Assembly: GCA_934630975.1 (NCBI GenBank)
Contig: CAKTXH010000029.1
Location: forward strand, 1-26,912
Reading direction: 5' to 3'
DNA from: an uncultured Clostridia bacterium
GTDB lineage: Bacteria; Bacillota; Clostridia; Christensenellales; Aristaeellaceae
Length of the DNA: 26,912 bases
Shown here: one piece after another, positions 13,755-20,600 of the stretch
Numbering within the stretch: the first letter of the stretch is position 1
Layout: each line of letters begins with the position of its first letter
Program-made: the position numbers and the translations under genes
The notes under the pieces: generated by a model
Databases searched by the model: none
What the model was told of the DNA's origin: nothing
The model's input: only the letters and a program-made list of their open reading frames with translations

Positions 13755-16058
13755 ATGAAAAAAATTCTTTCGATTCTTCTCGCGCTGGCTTTGATGCTGG
13801 GCGCGACGGCGCTGGCGGAGGGCAATGTGACCATCGCCGTGCAGGGCATGAACGATTTCAACGACAACATTCAGAGCATGATCGTCTACGGCGACAAGCT
13901 GCTGTTGTCCAGCTGGGATACGCTCTACACGTGGGACAACACCAGCCGCAAGCTGACCCTTGTGGAAGGCTATGACAAGCTGCAAAACGTGCTGACCGGC
14001 GACGACGAGAACCCCGGCGTGCTGGAGCTGGGCGAGAACGATTACGCCTATCTGGACGGCAACCTCTATGCCGTCGGCGGCAAGCTCTATCGCATGGCGA
14101 CCATCAGCGATGAGGACGGCAATTCGACCAACCAGCTCGTCGAGCTGCTGATTGCGGACGACGGCGCGATGTCGCTGGGCGAGGTGATCGACCTGGGCGA
14201 CGCGCTCTGCATCACCGAAAGCTACGACGACCAGACGTATAGCTACACCCGCAACCTGAGCAACCCGTGCTCCTTTGGCAGCACGCTCTACGCGCTCTCC
14301 TACGGCGACGAGCTGGAACTGCTGGCGCTGAACCTCGAGGATGAGACGGTGGAAGCGCTGACGCTCGATGTGGATGGCGACGTGGACAGCATCGCGCCCT
14401 ACACCGAAGGCAAGCTGCTGATGGTGGTGGACAACTATGAAACCGATCCCGTGACCACCACGCTCTGGCTCTACGACGTTGAAAACGAAGAAGCGACCGA
14501 GCTGGGCGCGCTCCCGACGGAAGATTACAACACGCCCGGCGGAATCGCCTATGACGAAGCGCGCGGCAAGCTGTATTACGTGCTCTCCGGCAGCGTTTGG
14601 CGCATGGATGTGAGCGAGGACGGTCTCGGTGAGCCGGAAGAATTCGGCGACATGCCGCTGACCTATGCCAACGGCAACGGCGTGGTTTACGGCGATCTGT
14701 ACGTGCTCGCCAGCTACGATGCGGTGGTCGGCCGCGACGTGACGCTTGACAAGCTGCCCGCGCAGCGCATGCGCGTCGCCAACGGCGACTACGTCGATTC
14801 GATCAACAAGGCGTATTACGCCTTCACCGACAAGCACCCGGAATACATGATCTCCATCTCCACGACGCTGGACACGGACAGCCTGCTGCAAAGCATGATG
14901 AACCGCGATTCCTCCGTGGATATCTACACCCTCTCCAGCACGAGCAGCGCGTTTACCTCGCTGATGAACCGCGGCTTTATGGCCGAATTGGAGGGCAGCC
15001 AGACCATTTCCGACGCGGTGAACGCCATGTATGGCTTCCTCAAGGATTACGTCACGAAGGACGGCCACATCTACGCGCTGCCGCTCTCCTGCTACGCCAA
15101 TATGATGAGCCTGAACACCAAGCTGCTGACCGAAAAGCTGGGCTACGAGGTGCCGACCTCGTGGAAGGGGCTGCTGACGATTCTGGCCGATATTTCAAAC
15201 AACAAGCGGCTCGAGGAGACGCCGGAGGTGATGATCGGCGAACCGGGCTACGCCAAGGATGATTTCCGTTCTCAGATGTTCTACATGATGCTGACCGATT
15301 ATTTCACCTGGCTGGACGCGAGCGAGGAGAACCTGACCCGCGGCACGCAGGCGCTGCTCGATCTGTGCGAGGCGTTTGAAGCCATCGACTGGGATAACCT
15401 CGGCCTGGCTGAGGATTATGAGGACACCGAGAACATGATGTACAACGAGAGCGACATTCTGATCGAGTGGACGAGCCTGAGCGTGTACAATTATGTCGGC
15501 GCTGACGGGGAACAGGCGAAGCCGGTCGCGCTCTCCGTTGTGGAGGGCGAAAAGGCGCTGATCGGCCAGAGCGTGACGTTTGCGTTCATCAACCCGTTCT
15601 CCGAGCACAAGGACGAGGCCATCGAGTATCTGGCCGACGCATGGGCGCTGGAGCGGAAGGATGAAGTGATTATGCTCAGCCCGGAGATGAACGAGCCGGT
15701 GCTCAATAGCTCTTACGAGGAGAACCTGCGGAGCATGGACAGCTCGATTGCCGATTTGCAGAAGACGCTGGACAAGACCGAGGACGAGGAAACCCGCGAG
15801 TCGCTGCAAGCGGATCTGGATTCCATGAAGCAGTGGCGCGAGGATTACGAGAAGAGCGGCAAATACGAAATCTCCCCGGAGCAGATTGCGAACTACCGTG
15901 CGTTCGGCGAGAACATGGCCGTGCAGCAGAGCCTCATCTGGAACACGAATGAGGGCTCGACGCAGGTGCAGCAGTATCTCGACGGCGCGATGAACGCCCA
16001 GCAGCTGGCGGCGGCGCTGGAAAAGACGCTGCAAATGCAGAAGCTGGAGGGCAACTAA
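13755..16058 (+). CDS. Beta-propeller / solute-binding protein fusion of a CUT1-type transporter
   Basis: 767 residues, nearly twice the usual binding-protein length. Start at 13755 (AAGGAAA upstream); the in-frame ATG at 13731 lies at the repeat edge and would place eight polar residues before the signal peptide. Signal peptide at 1-20 ends A-L-A without a lipobox Cys. Residues about 24-330 are a series of 40-60-residue beta units ('YGDKLLLSSWDTLYTWD', 'LDGNLYAVGGKLYRMA', 'TEGKLLMVVDNYE', 'ARGKLYYVLSGSVWRMD') that look like propeller blades. Residues about 335-760 are an SBP_bac_1-type domain ('INKAYYAFTDKHPEYMISIS', 'DGHIYALPLSCYANMMSLNT', 'TLQMQKLEGN' end). It should feed the two permeases that follow. 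Substrate unknown; the propeller may bind a polymer or cell-surface partner. Confidence 0.85.
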   Translation: MKKILSILLALALMLGATALAEGNVTIAVQGMNDFNDNIQSMIVYGDKLLLSSWDTLYTWDNTSRKLTLVEGYDKLQNVLTGDDENPGVLELGENDYAYLDGNLYAVGGKLYRMATISDEDGNSTNQLVELLIADDGAMSLGEVIDLGDALCITESYDDQTYSYTRNLSNPCSFGSTLYALSYGDELELLALNLEDETVEALTLDVDGDVDSIAPYTEGKLLMVVDNYETDPVTTTLWLYDVENEEATELGALPTEDYNTPGGIAYDEARGKLYYVLSGSVWRMDVSEDGLGEPEEFGDMPLTYANGNGVVYGDLYVLASYDAVVGRDVTLDKLPAQRMRVANGDYVDSINKAYYAFTDKHPEYMISISTTLDTDSLLQSMMNRDSSVDIYTLSSTSSAFTSLMNRGFMAELEGSQTISDAVNAMYGFLKDYVTKDGHIYALPLSCYANMMSLNTKLLTEKLGYEVPTSWKGLLTILADISNNKRLEETPEVMIGEPGYAKDDFRSQMFYMMLTDYFTWLDASEENLTRGTQALLDLCEAFEAIDWDNLGLAEDYEDTENMMYNESDILIEWTSLSVYNYVGADGEQAKPVALSVVEGEKALIGQSVTFAFINPFSEHKDEAIEYLADAWALERKDEVIMLSPEMNEPVLNSSYEENLRSMDSSIADLQKTLDKTEDEETRESLQADLDSMKQWREDYEKSGKYEISPEQIANYRAFGENMAVQQSLIWNTNEGSTQVQQYLDGAMNAQQLAAALEKTLQMQKLEGN

Positions 16059-16064
16059 ACCCGC

Positions 16065-16919
16065 ATGTTTGAAAAGAAAAAATCCGTCTGGCTGTTTTTG
16101 CTGCCGGGGCTTGCGATGCTGATGATCTTCTACATCGTGCCTTTTTTCAGCGGCATCGGGTACAGCCTGACGGATGGAAGCTACAAAAACACGTTCGTCG
16201 GTTTGCAGAATTACCGGGATCTGTGGCAGAACAGCATGTTCCTGCTGGGCCTGAAAAACACGATGGAGCTGTCGCTGATCTGCGCGCCGCTGCTGTGGGT
16301 GCTTTCGTTCCTGCTGGCCAGCGCGCTGAGCGCGATCAAGCCGTTCGGCGGGTTCTTCCGCTCCAGCGTGCTGATGCCGTATCTCACGCCGTCCTCCGCG
16401 ATTCTGCTGGTGTGGCTGGTGATTTTCGATTACGGCGGCCCGGTGAACCGTGTGCTCGAGGCGATGGGCATGGAGCGGGTGATGTGGCTGACCAGCGGCG
16501 CGCTGCGCCTGCCGGTCGTGCTGATGTTCCTGTGGAAGAATCTGGGCTTCTGCCTGATCATCTTCCTGGCGGCGCTGCAATCCATCCCTCAGCCCCTTTA
16601 CGAATACGCGCAGCTGGAAGGCGCGGGCTTTTTCACCCGCGCTTTCCGCATTACGCTGCCGATGATCACGCCGACAGCGTTTCTGGTGTTCGTGCTGGCG
16701 TGGATCAACGCGTTCAAGATCTTCAAAGAGGTCTACTTCATCGCGGGCGCATACCCGGATTACTCGGTTTACACCCTGCAAAACTACATGAACAACATGT
16801 TCGGCAAGCTGAATTATCAGCTGGTGACGGCCGCGGCCTATTCCTTCGGCCTGATCGTGTTCGCGCTGTTCGGCGCGCTGTTCTTCCTGCAAAGGCGAGC
16901 CGCGCGCGGGCTGAATTGA
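16065..16919 (+). CDS. Carbohydrate-type ABC permease, MalF/UgpA-type (second system)
   Basis: 284 residues with six hydrophobic segments. The N-terminus 'WLFLLPGLAMLMIFYIVPFF' and 'SLTDGSYKNTFVGLQNYRDL' are typical of the MalF/UgpA family. The EAA loop is 'YEYAQLEGAGFFTRAFRITL' near residues 180-200, with E-Y-A-Q in place of E-A-A. The start lies six bases after the binding-protein stop, with a GGAGG about 13 bases upstream inside that gene, suggesting translational coupling. It forms the channel with the next gene product. The ATPase must come from elsewhere. Confidence 0.92.
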   Translation: MFEKKKSVWLFLLPGLAMLMIFYIVPFFSGIGYSLTDGSYKNTFVGLQNYRDLWQNSMFLLGLKNTMELSLICAPLLWVLSFLLASALSAIKPFGGFFRSSVLMPYLTPSSAILLVWLVIFDYGGPVNRVLEAMGMERVMWLTSGALRLPVVLMFLWKNLGFCLIIFLAALQSIPQPLYEYAQLEGAGFFTRAFRITLPMITPTAFLVFVLAWINAFKIFKEVYFIAGAYPDYSVYTLQNYMNNMFGKLNYQLVTAAAYSFGLIVFALFGALFFLQRRAARGLN

Positions 16920-16929
16920 GGTGAGGCGG

Positions 16930-17808
16930 ATGAATAAACAAAAGCTTCACCCGATGCACATCCGGCGCAGGCACATTTTCGTGCGGCTGCTGCTGTCGGC
17001 GGCGGCGGTGATTATCCTGCTGCCGGTGGTGCTGACGGCGCTGTATTCTTTCTTCTCCCCGAACGAAATCAAGGCGTTCATGCAGACGCGCGGCAGTTTC
17101 GACGCGAAGAGCCTGATGGAAATCAAGCTCTCGCCGAACATGTTTTCCCTCAGCCAGTATTACAAAATTCTGATTGAGGACATGACGATTCTGCGCTACT
17201 TCGTCAATTCGGCGATGTATACCGCGGCGATTCTCTTCGGGCAGGCGCTGCTGATTCCGGCGATGGCCTACGCGCTCTCCCGCTTCAAATTCCGCGGGCG
17301 GGACGCGCTGTTCTTCATCGTGATCATGCTGATGCTGCTGCCGTTCCAGGTGACGATGGTGCCGAACGTGATCACCCTGCGCGCGATGGGGCTGCTGGAT
17401 ACGATCTGGTCGATCATTCTGCCGATGACGGTCGCGCCGTTTTACATCTTCCTGCTGCGGCAGTACATGGTGGGCCTGCCGGGCGAAATGATCGAGGCGG
17501 CGCAGATTGACGGCGCGGGCACGTTCCGTTGCTTTATCCATGTGGTGCTGCCCGTCTGCCAGCCGATTCTCGGCGCGGCGGTGGCGCTTTCGTTTGCGGA
17601 TTGCTGGAATCTGGTTGAGCAGCCGCTGACCTACCTGACCACGCGCACGGATCTGTATCCGCTCTCCGTGGTCTTTAACCAGCTCACCCAGCAGAGCACC
17701 GGCGTGGAATTCGCGGGCGCGGCGCTGTACACCCTGCCCGCGCTGCTGATCTATCTGTATTTCCAAAACGATATTCTGGAAGGCGTCCAGCTTACGGAGT
17801 TAAAATAA
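16930..17808 (+). CDS. Carbohydrate-type ABC permease, MalG/UgpE-type (second system)
   Basis: 292 residues. The ATG at 16930 is preceded by GAGGTGAGG and is preferred over the in-frame GTG at 16921, whose upstream sequence lacks a ribosome site. First helix near residues 17-38 ('LLLSAAAVIILLPVVLTALY'); 'AMAYALSRFKFRGRDALFFI' and the EAA loop 'MIEAAQIDGAGTFRCFIHVV' are typical of MalG. The C-terminus 'DILEGVQLTELK' differs from the usual family tail, and the same last seven codons with synonymous changes recur after the repeat that follows. It pairs with the preceding permease. Confidence 0.92.
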   Translation: MNKQKLHPMHIRRRHIFVRLLLSAAAVIILLPVVLTALYSFFSPNEIKAFMQTRGSFDAKSLMEIKLSPNMFSLSQYYKILIEDMTILRYFVNSAMYTAAILFGQALLIPAMAYALSRFKFRGRDALFFIVIMLMLLPFQVTMVPNVITLRAMGLLDTIWSIILPMTVAPFYIFLLRQYMVGLPGEMIEAAQIDGAGTFRCFIHVVLPVCQPILGAAVALSFADCWNLVEQPLTYLTTRTDLYPLSVVFNQLTQQSTGVEFAGAALYTLPALLIYLYFQNDILEGVQLTELK

Positions 17809-17811
17809 TTA

Positions 17812-17996
17812 CCCTTCCACCGCTCACGCGGCCCCCCTCCCCTTAAAAGGGGAGATTTGGGGCTGTTTAAGCAGGTTGGAAAGCGGATGCAAAAAGGCGA
17901 AAAGCGCAAACCGGCATTTGTTTTGAAAAGAAACGTATCCTTTCCGAAAACCTCCCCTTGAAAGGGGAGGGGGACCATCCGCAGATGGTGGAAGGG
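17812..17996 (+). repeat. Palindromic MITE-like intergenic repeat, copy B
   Basis: Ends CCCTTCCACC (17812-17821) and GGTGGAAGGG (17987-17996), with the same order of internal hairpins as copy A: CCGCTCACGCGG, CTCCCCTTAAAAGGGGAG, CCTCCCCTTGAAAGGGGAGG, CCATCCGCAGATGG. The arms are more conserved than the middle. Several hairpins carry compensating changes relative to copy A (for example CCCTTCC/GGAAGGG against CTCCCC/GGGGAG), which points to selection on structure or on transposition ends. It lies three bases after the permease stop. Confidence 0.85.
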
Positions 17997-18006
17997 TGAA
18001 TCTTAT

Positions 18007-18030
18007 GTCCAGCTTACGGAACTCAAGTAA
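18007..18030 (+). pseudogene. Duplicated 3' end of a permease gene (remnant of eight codons)
   Basis: Bases 18007-18030 match 17785-17808, the last eight codons of the permease, in 20 of 24 positions. Both read V-Q-L-T-E-L-K-stop, and the four differences are all at synonymous sites (GAG/GAA, TTA/CTC, AAA/AAG). The palindromic repeat lies between the copies. This looks like the true tail of a related permease gene left behind by recombination at the repeat, rather than a simple target-site duplication. Confidence 0.6.
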
Positions 18031-18045
18031 AGGAAGAAAACGACG

Positions 18046-19380
18046 ATGAAAAAAATGGCCATCAAGGGACTGGTCGCATTGGCGGCGGTTGTCGCCCTGT
18101 GCATGTTCTTTTCCGGCACGATCAAAACCATTTCAACCGCCAAGGTCAAGCTAGTCACCGCCAAGCAGGGCAAGCTGGAGGAGGAAATCAAGCTCAGCGG
18201 CGATCTGACTTTCACGAAGACGGAAGACGTAAAGCTGGCGCTGACCTCCGATCAGAGCGTGACCATCAAGCGGGTGCGCGTGGCGAAAGGGCGCAAGGTT
18301 GCCGCGGGCGACGTGCTCTTTGAGGCGGAAGTCACCGGCTATGACAAGGAGATGGAAAGCCTGCGCGGCGAATACGACGCGGCGCAGAAAGAGCTGATGG
18401 AGCTGGAGCGCAAGAACGGCGACGTGCGGCTCAAGCGCACCGAGGAAATCTGGGTGGAGGCTTACGACGCGCTGGCGCAGAGCAAGGACGACCTGATGAA
18501 CGCGCAGACGCAGCTCGAGGTCGCCGCCAGGCTGGCGGGCGTGACGCTGACGGGCGGCCGCCTGCCGGAGGGCGAGACGGACGAAACACTGCTGGAAGCC
18601 CAGAAAGCCGTCGATGCGGCGCAGGCCGCGCAGGACGAAGCACAGAAGAAATTCAACAGCGCCAACCGGCTGGGCATCAGCGAAAACGTCATCAGCTACA
18701 TCACCCAAAGCCGGACGCTGAACGAAAAGCTGACGGAGACGCAGGCGAAAATCACCGCGCTGGACGTGCTCGCCCAGCAGGCCAAGCAGGTGACCGCGCC
18801 GCACGACGGCTATATCGTGGAGATCAACGTCAAGGCGGGCGATAGCTACGACGGCAAGACCGCCGCTATCGTCATCAGCGCCGAGGACGGCGACACGGTG
18901 CTGCGCGCGGACACGAGCAAGATCGAAAAGAAGATCGACAAGGGCACGCAGGTGACGGTCAAGCGCGACAACGACAAGACGCTGAGCAAAAAGGTGACGG
19001 ACAGCGGCGTGGACGAAGAGGGCAAACGCTACATCGACGTGAAGCTGACCGACAAGGATATTTCGAATCTGGGCGGCGGCTCGGCGCTGCTTTCCGCCGC
19101 GGTGGAAATGACGGCGAGCTATCGCGCGTCCACCTCCACCACGCTGCTCCCGGCCAGCGCCGTACGCGGCAGCGGGGACAGCCGATACGTTTATGTGGTG
19201 AACGAAGAGAGCAACGCCCTCGGCCAGCGCGTGCTCAAGGTGAGCAAACAGGATGTGAAAGTGCTATCCGAAGTGGGCAGCACGGTTTCCATTCAGGATG
19301 ATTTGAGCCGTCAGCGCGTGGCCTATATGGAGGATCGCGCCATCAGCGACGGATCCGAGGTCATGGTCTATGGAGAATAA
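18046..19380 (+). CDS. Membrane-fusion protein (MacA/YknX/HlyD-type) of an envelope transporter
   Basis: 444 residues. N-terminal membrane anchor at about 7-25 ('KGLVALAAVVALCMFFSG'), first lipoyl half near 60-90 ('SVTIKRVRVAKGRKVAAGDV'), long alpha-helical hairpin rich in Glu, Gln and Ala at about 95-240, second lipoyl half near 245-275 ('VTAPHDGYIVEINVKAGDSY'), then beta-barrel and membrane-proximal domains. This is the order of a MacA-type adaptor. Start at 18046 after AAAGGAAG; a second in-frame ATG three codons later is possible. Its 3' end overlaps the following MacB-like permease gene by 11 bases, so the two proteins probably act together as an exporter or envelope-remodelling complex. 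An ATPase normally encoded beside such pairs is missing. Confidence 0.88.
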   Translation: MKKMAIKGLVALAAVVALCMFFSGTIKTISTAKVKLVTAKQGKLEEEIKLSGDLTFTKTEDVKLALTSDQSVTIKRVRVAKGRKVAAGDVLFEAEVTGYDKEMESLRGEYDAAQKELMELERKNGDVRLKRTEEIWVEAYDALAQSKDDLMNAQTQLEVAARLAGVTLTGGRLPEGETDETLLEAQKAVDAAQAAQDEAQKKFNSANRLGISENVISYITQSRTLNEKLTETQAKITALDVLAQQAKQVTAPHDGYIVEINVKAGDSYDGKTAAIVISAEDGDTVLRADTSKIEKKIDKGTQVTVKRDNDKTLSKKVTDSGVDEEGKRYIDVKLTDKDISNLGGGSALLSAAVEMTASYRASTSTTLLPASAVRGSGDSRYVYVVNEESNALGQRVLKVSKQDVKVLSEVGSTVSIQDDLSRQRVAYMEDRAISDGSEVMVYGE

Positions 19381-20545
19381 GAAAAAGCGCCGGGGCATGC
19401 TCGCGCTGCTGCTGGGGCTTGCGCTGACGGTCTGCGGCGGAGCGCTGCTGCTCCTTTCCGGCGGGCGGATGGAGTATATCCTGCCCGCGCCGACGGCGAC
19501 GCAGGAGGGCGGCGAGCTGAACGCGCTTTACGAGGACGCGCAGAAGCAGCTGGCTTCCATCGCGGATTCCGTCACGGCCAGCGCGGTCGGCGCTCGGGCG
19601 CAGGGAATCAACCTTTCCGCCGAGGCGCAGAGCGCGGAAACGACGGTTTACGCCGTCGGTTCGGGCTATTTCGACGTGGTGCATGAAACGCTGCTCGACG
19701 GGCGGCTCATCAGCGAGGCGGACGTGAAGCGCGCGGAGAACGTGATCGTCATCGACGAAAGCACGGCGCTCTCGTTCTTCGCGGGCGTTGAGCCTGTGGG
19801 GCAGACCGTGACGGTGGACGGGCTTGATTACGAGGTCGCGGGCGTGATGAAGGCGAACCGCAGGCTGGGCGAAACGGACGAGCACGTGGCTTATATCCCG
19901 ATTACGGCGGCCAGCGCCAACGCGATGGCGATGCAGACGGTTGAACTCATCGCCCAAACGGCGGATAAGACGACGGGCAGCGCCATTCTGATGGAAAACA
20001 CGCTGAAAACGTGGCAGAGCGGCGGCAGCTTTTACAACTACAACAAGCTGGCGCTCGGCGCGGTGATGCCGCTTCGCTGGGTGATGCTGTTTGCCGGCGT
20101 CGCGCTGCTGCTCAGCCTGCTGGCGCGGCTGAACGCGGCGGCGTGGGGCAGGGTGTGCGATTACGCCGACCAGCTCAAGACGCGGTACGCGCGGGATATG
20201 CTCGGCGGGATGATCGGAAGCGTGCTGCTGGCGCTGCTGGGTTATGCGGCGCTGGCGGGCGCGGCGTTCGCGCTGGCAAAGTTTTCGATTGATCCGCTGT
20301 ATGTGTTCACGGAGTGGGTGCCGGAAGTGGTGGTGGAGCTTTCCTCCATCGCCAGCCGCTTCTGGTCGCTCAACAACGCGAACGCGGCGGCTGTGCGCTA
20401 TGTCAGCCGAAACTACTGCGTGCTGGAAACCGGGCGCGGTCTGCTGCGCTGGGGATTGCTGGCGCTGCTGCTGGGCGCATGGATGAACGGTTTCCCGTTC
20501 TTCGCCAAGCGCGTGCAGACGCCGGAGATCAACAAAGAGAGATAA
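19370..20545 (+). CDS. MacB/FtsX-like ABC permease without ATPase domain
   Basis: 391 residues. N-terminal transmembrane helix at about 8-30 ('GMLALLLGLALTVCGGALLL'), extracellular MacB_PCD-like domain at about 35-215 with the family-like stretch 'VIVIDESTALSFFAGVEPVG' plus 'QTVTVDGLDYEVAGVMK', then about three membrane segments (around 233-253, 283-305, 365-380). This is the layout of MacB-type permease subunits, which transmit ATPase movements to the outside rather than forming a classical channel. The start ATG lies inside the upstream gene (11-base overlap). It is the last gene of the long plus-strand operon and is followed by a strong bidirectional terminator. No nucleotide-binding domain is fused or encoded next to it. 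Confidence 0.8.
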   Translation: MENKKKRRGMLALLLGLALTVCGGALLLLSGGRMEYILPAPTATQEGGELNALYEDAQKQLASIADSVTASAVGARAQGINLSAEAQSAETTVYAVGSGYFDVVHETLLDGRLISEADVKRAENVIVIDESTALSFFAGVEPVGQTVTVDGLDYEVAGVMKANRRLGETDEHVAYIPITAASANAMAMQTVELIAQTADKTTGSAILMENTLKTWQSGGSFYNYNKLALGAVMPLRWVMLFAGVALLLSLLARLNAAAWGRVCDYADQLKTRYARDMLGGMIGSVLLALLGYAALAGAAFALAKFSIDPLYVFTEWVPEVVVELSSIASRFWSLNNANAAAVRYVSRNYCVLETGRGLLRWGLLALLLGAWMNGFPFFAKRVQTPEINKER

Positions 20546-20546
20546 C

Positions 20547-20585
20547 AAAAAGGAACGAGCCGATGGAAAAGGTTCGTTCCTTTTT
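20547..20585. terminator. Bidirectional terminator between convergent operons
   Basis: AAAAAGGAACGAGCC (20547-20561) pairs with GGTTCGTTCCTTTTT (20571-20585), 15 pairs including one GU, with T or A runs at both ends so that it can stop transcription from both sides. Confidence 0.92.
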
Positions 20586-20600
20586 TGTATGCTCTTTGGG

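Noticed and set aside
17751..17978. Minus-strand open frames across the palindromic repeats (also 13474-13656)
   Set aside because: They consist mostly of repeat sequence and appear in both copies only because the repeats are related; no start signals.
17785..18030. Simple target-site duplication at repeat copy B
   Set aside because: The two flanking copies differ at four silent positions and extend to a shared stop codon, which a recent target duplication would not explain.
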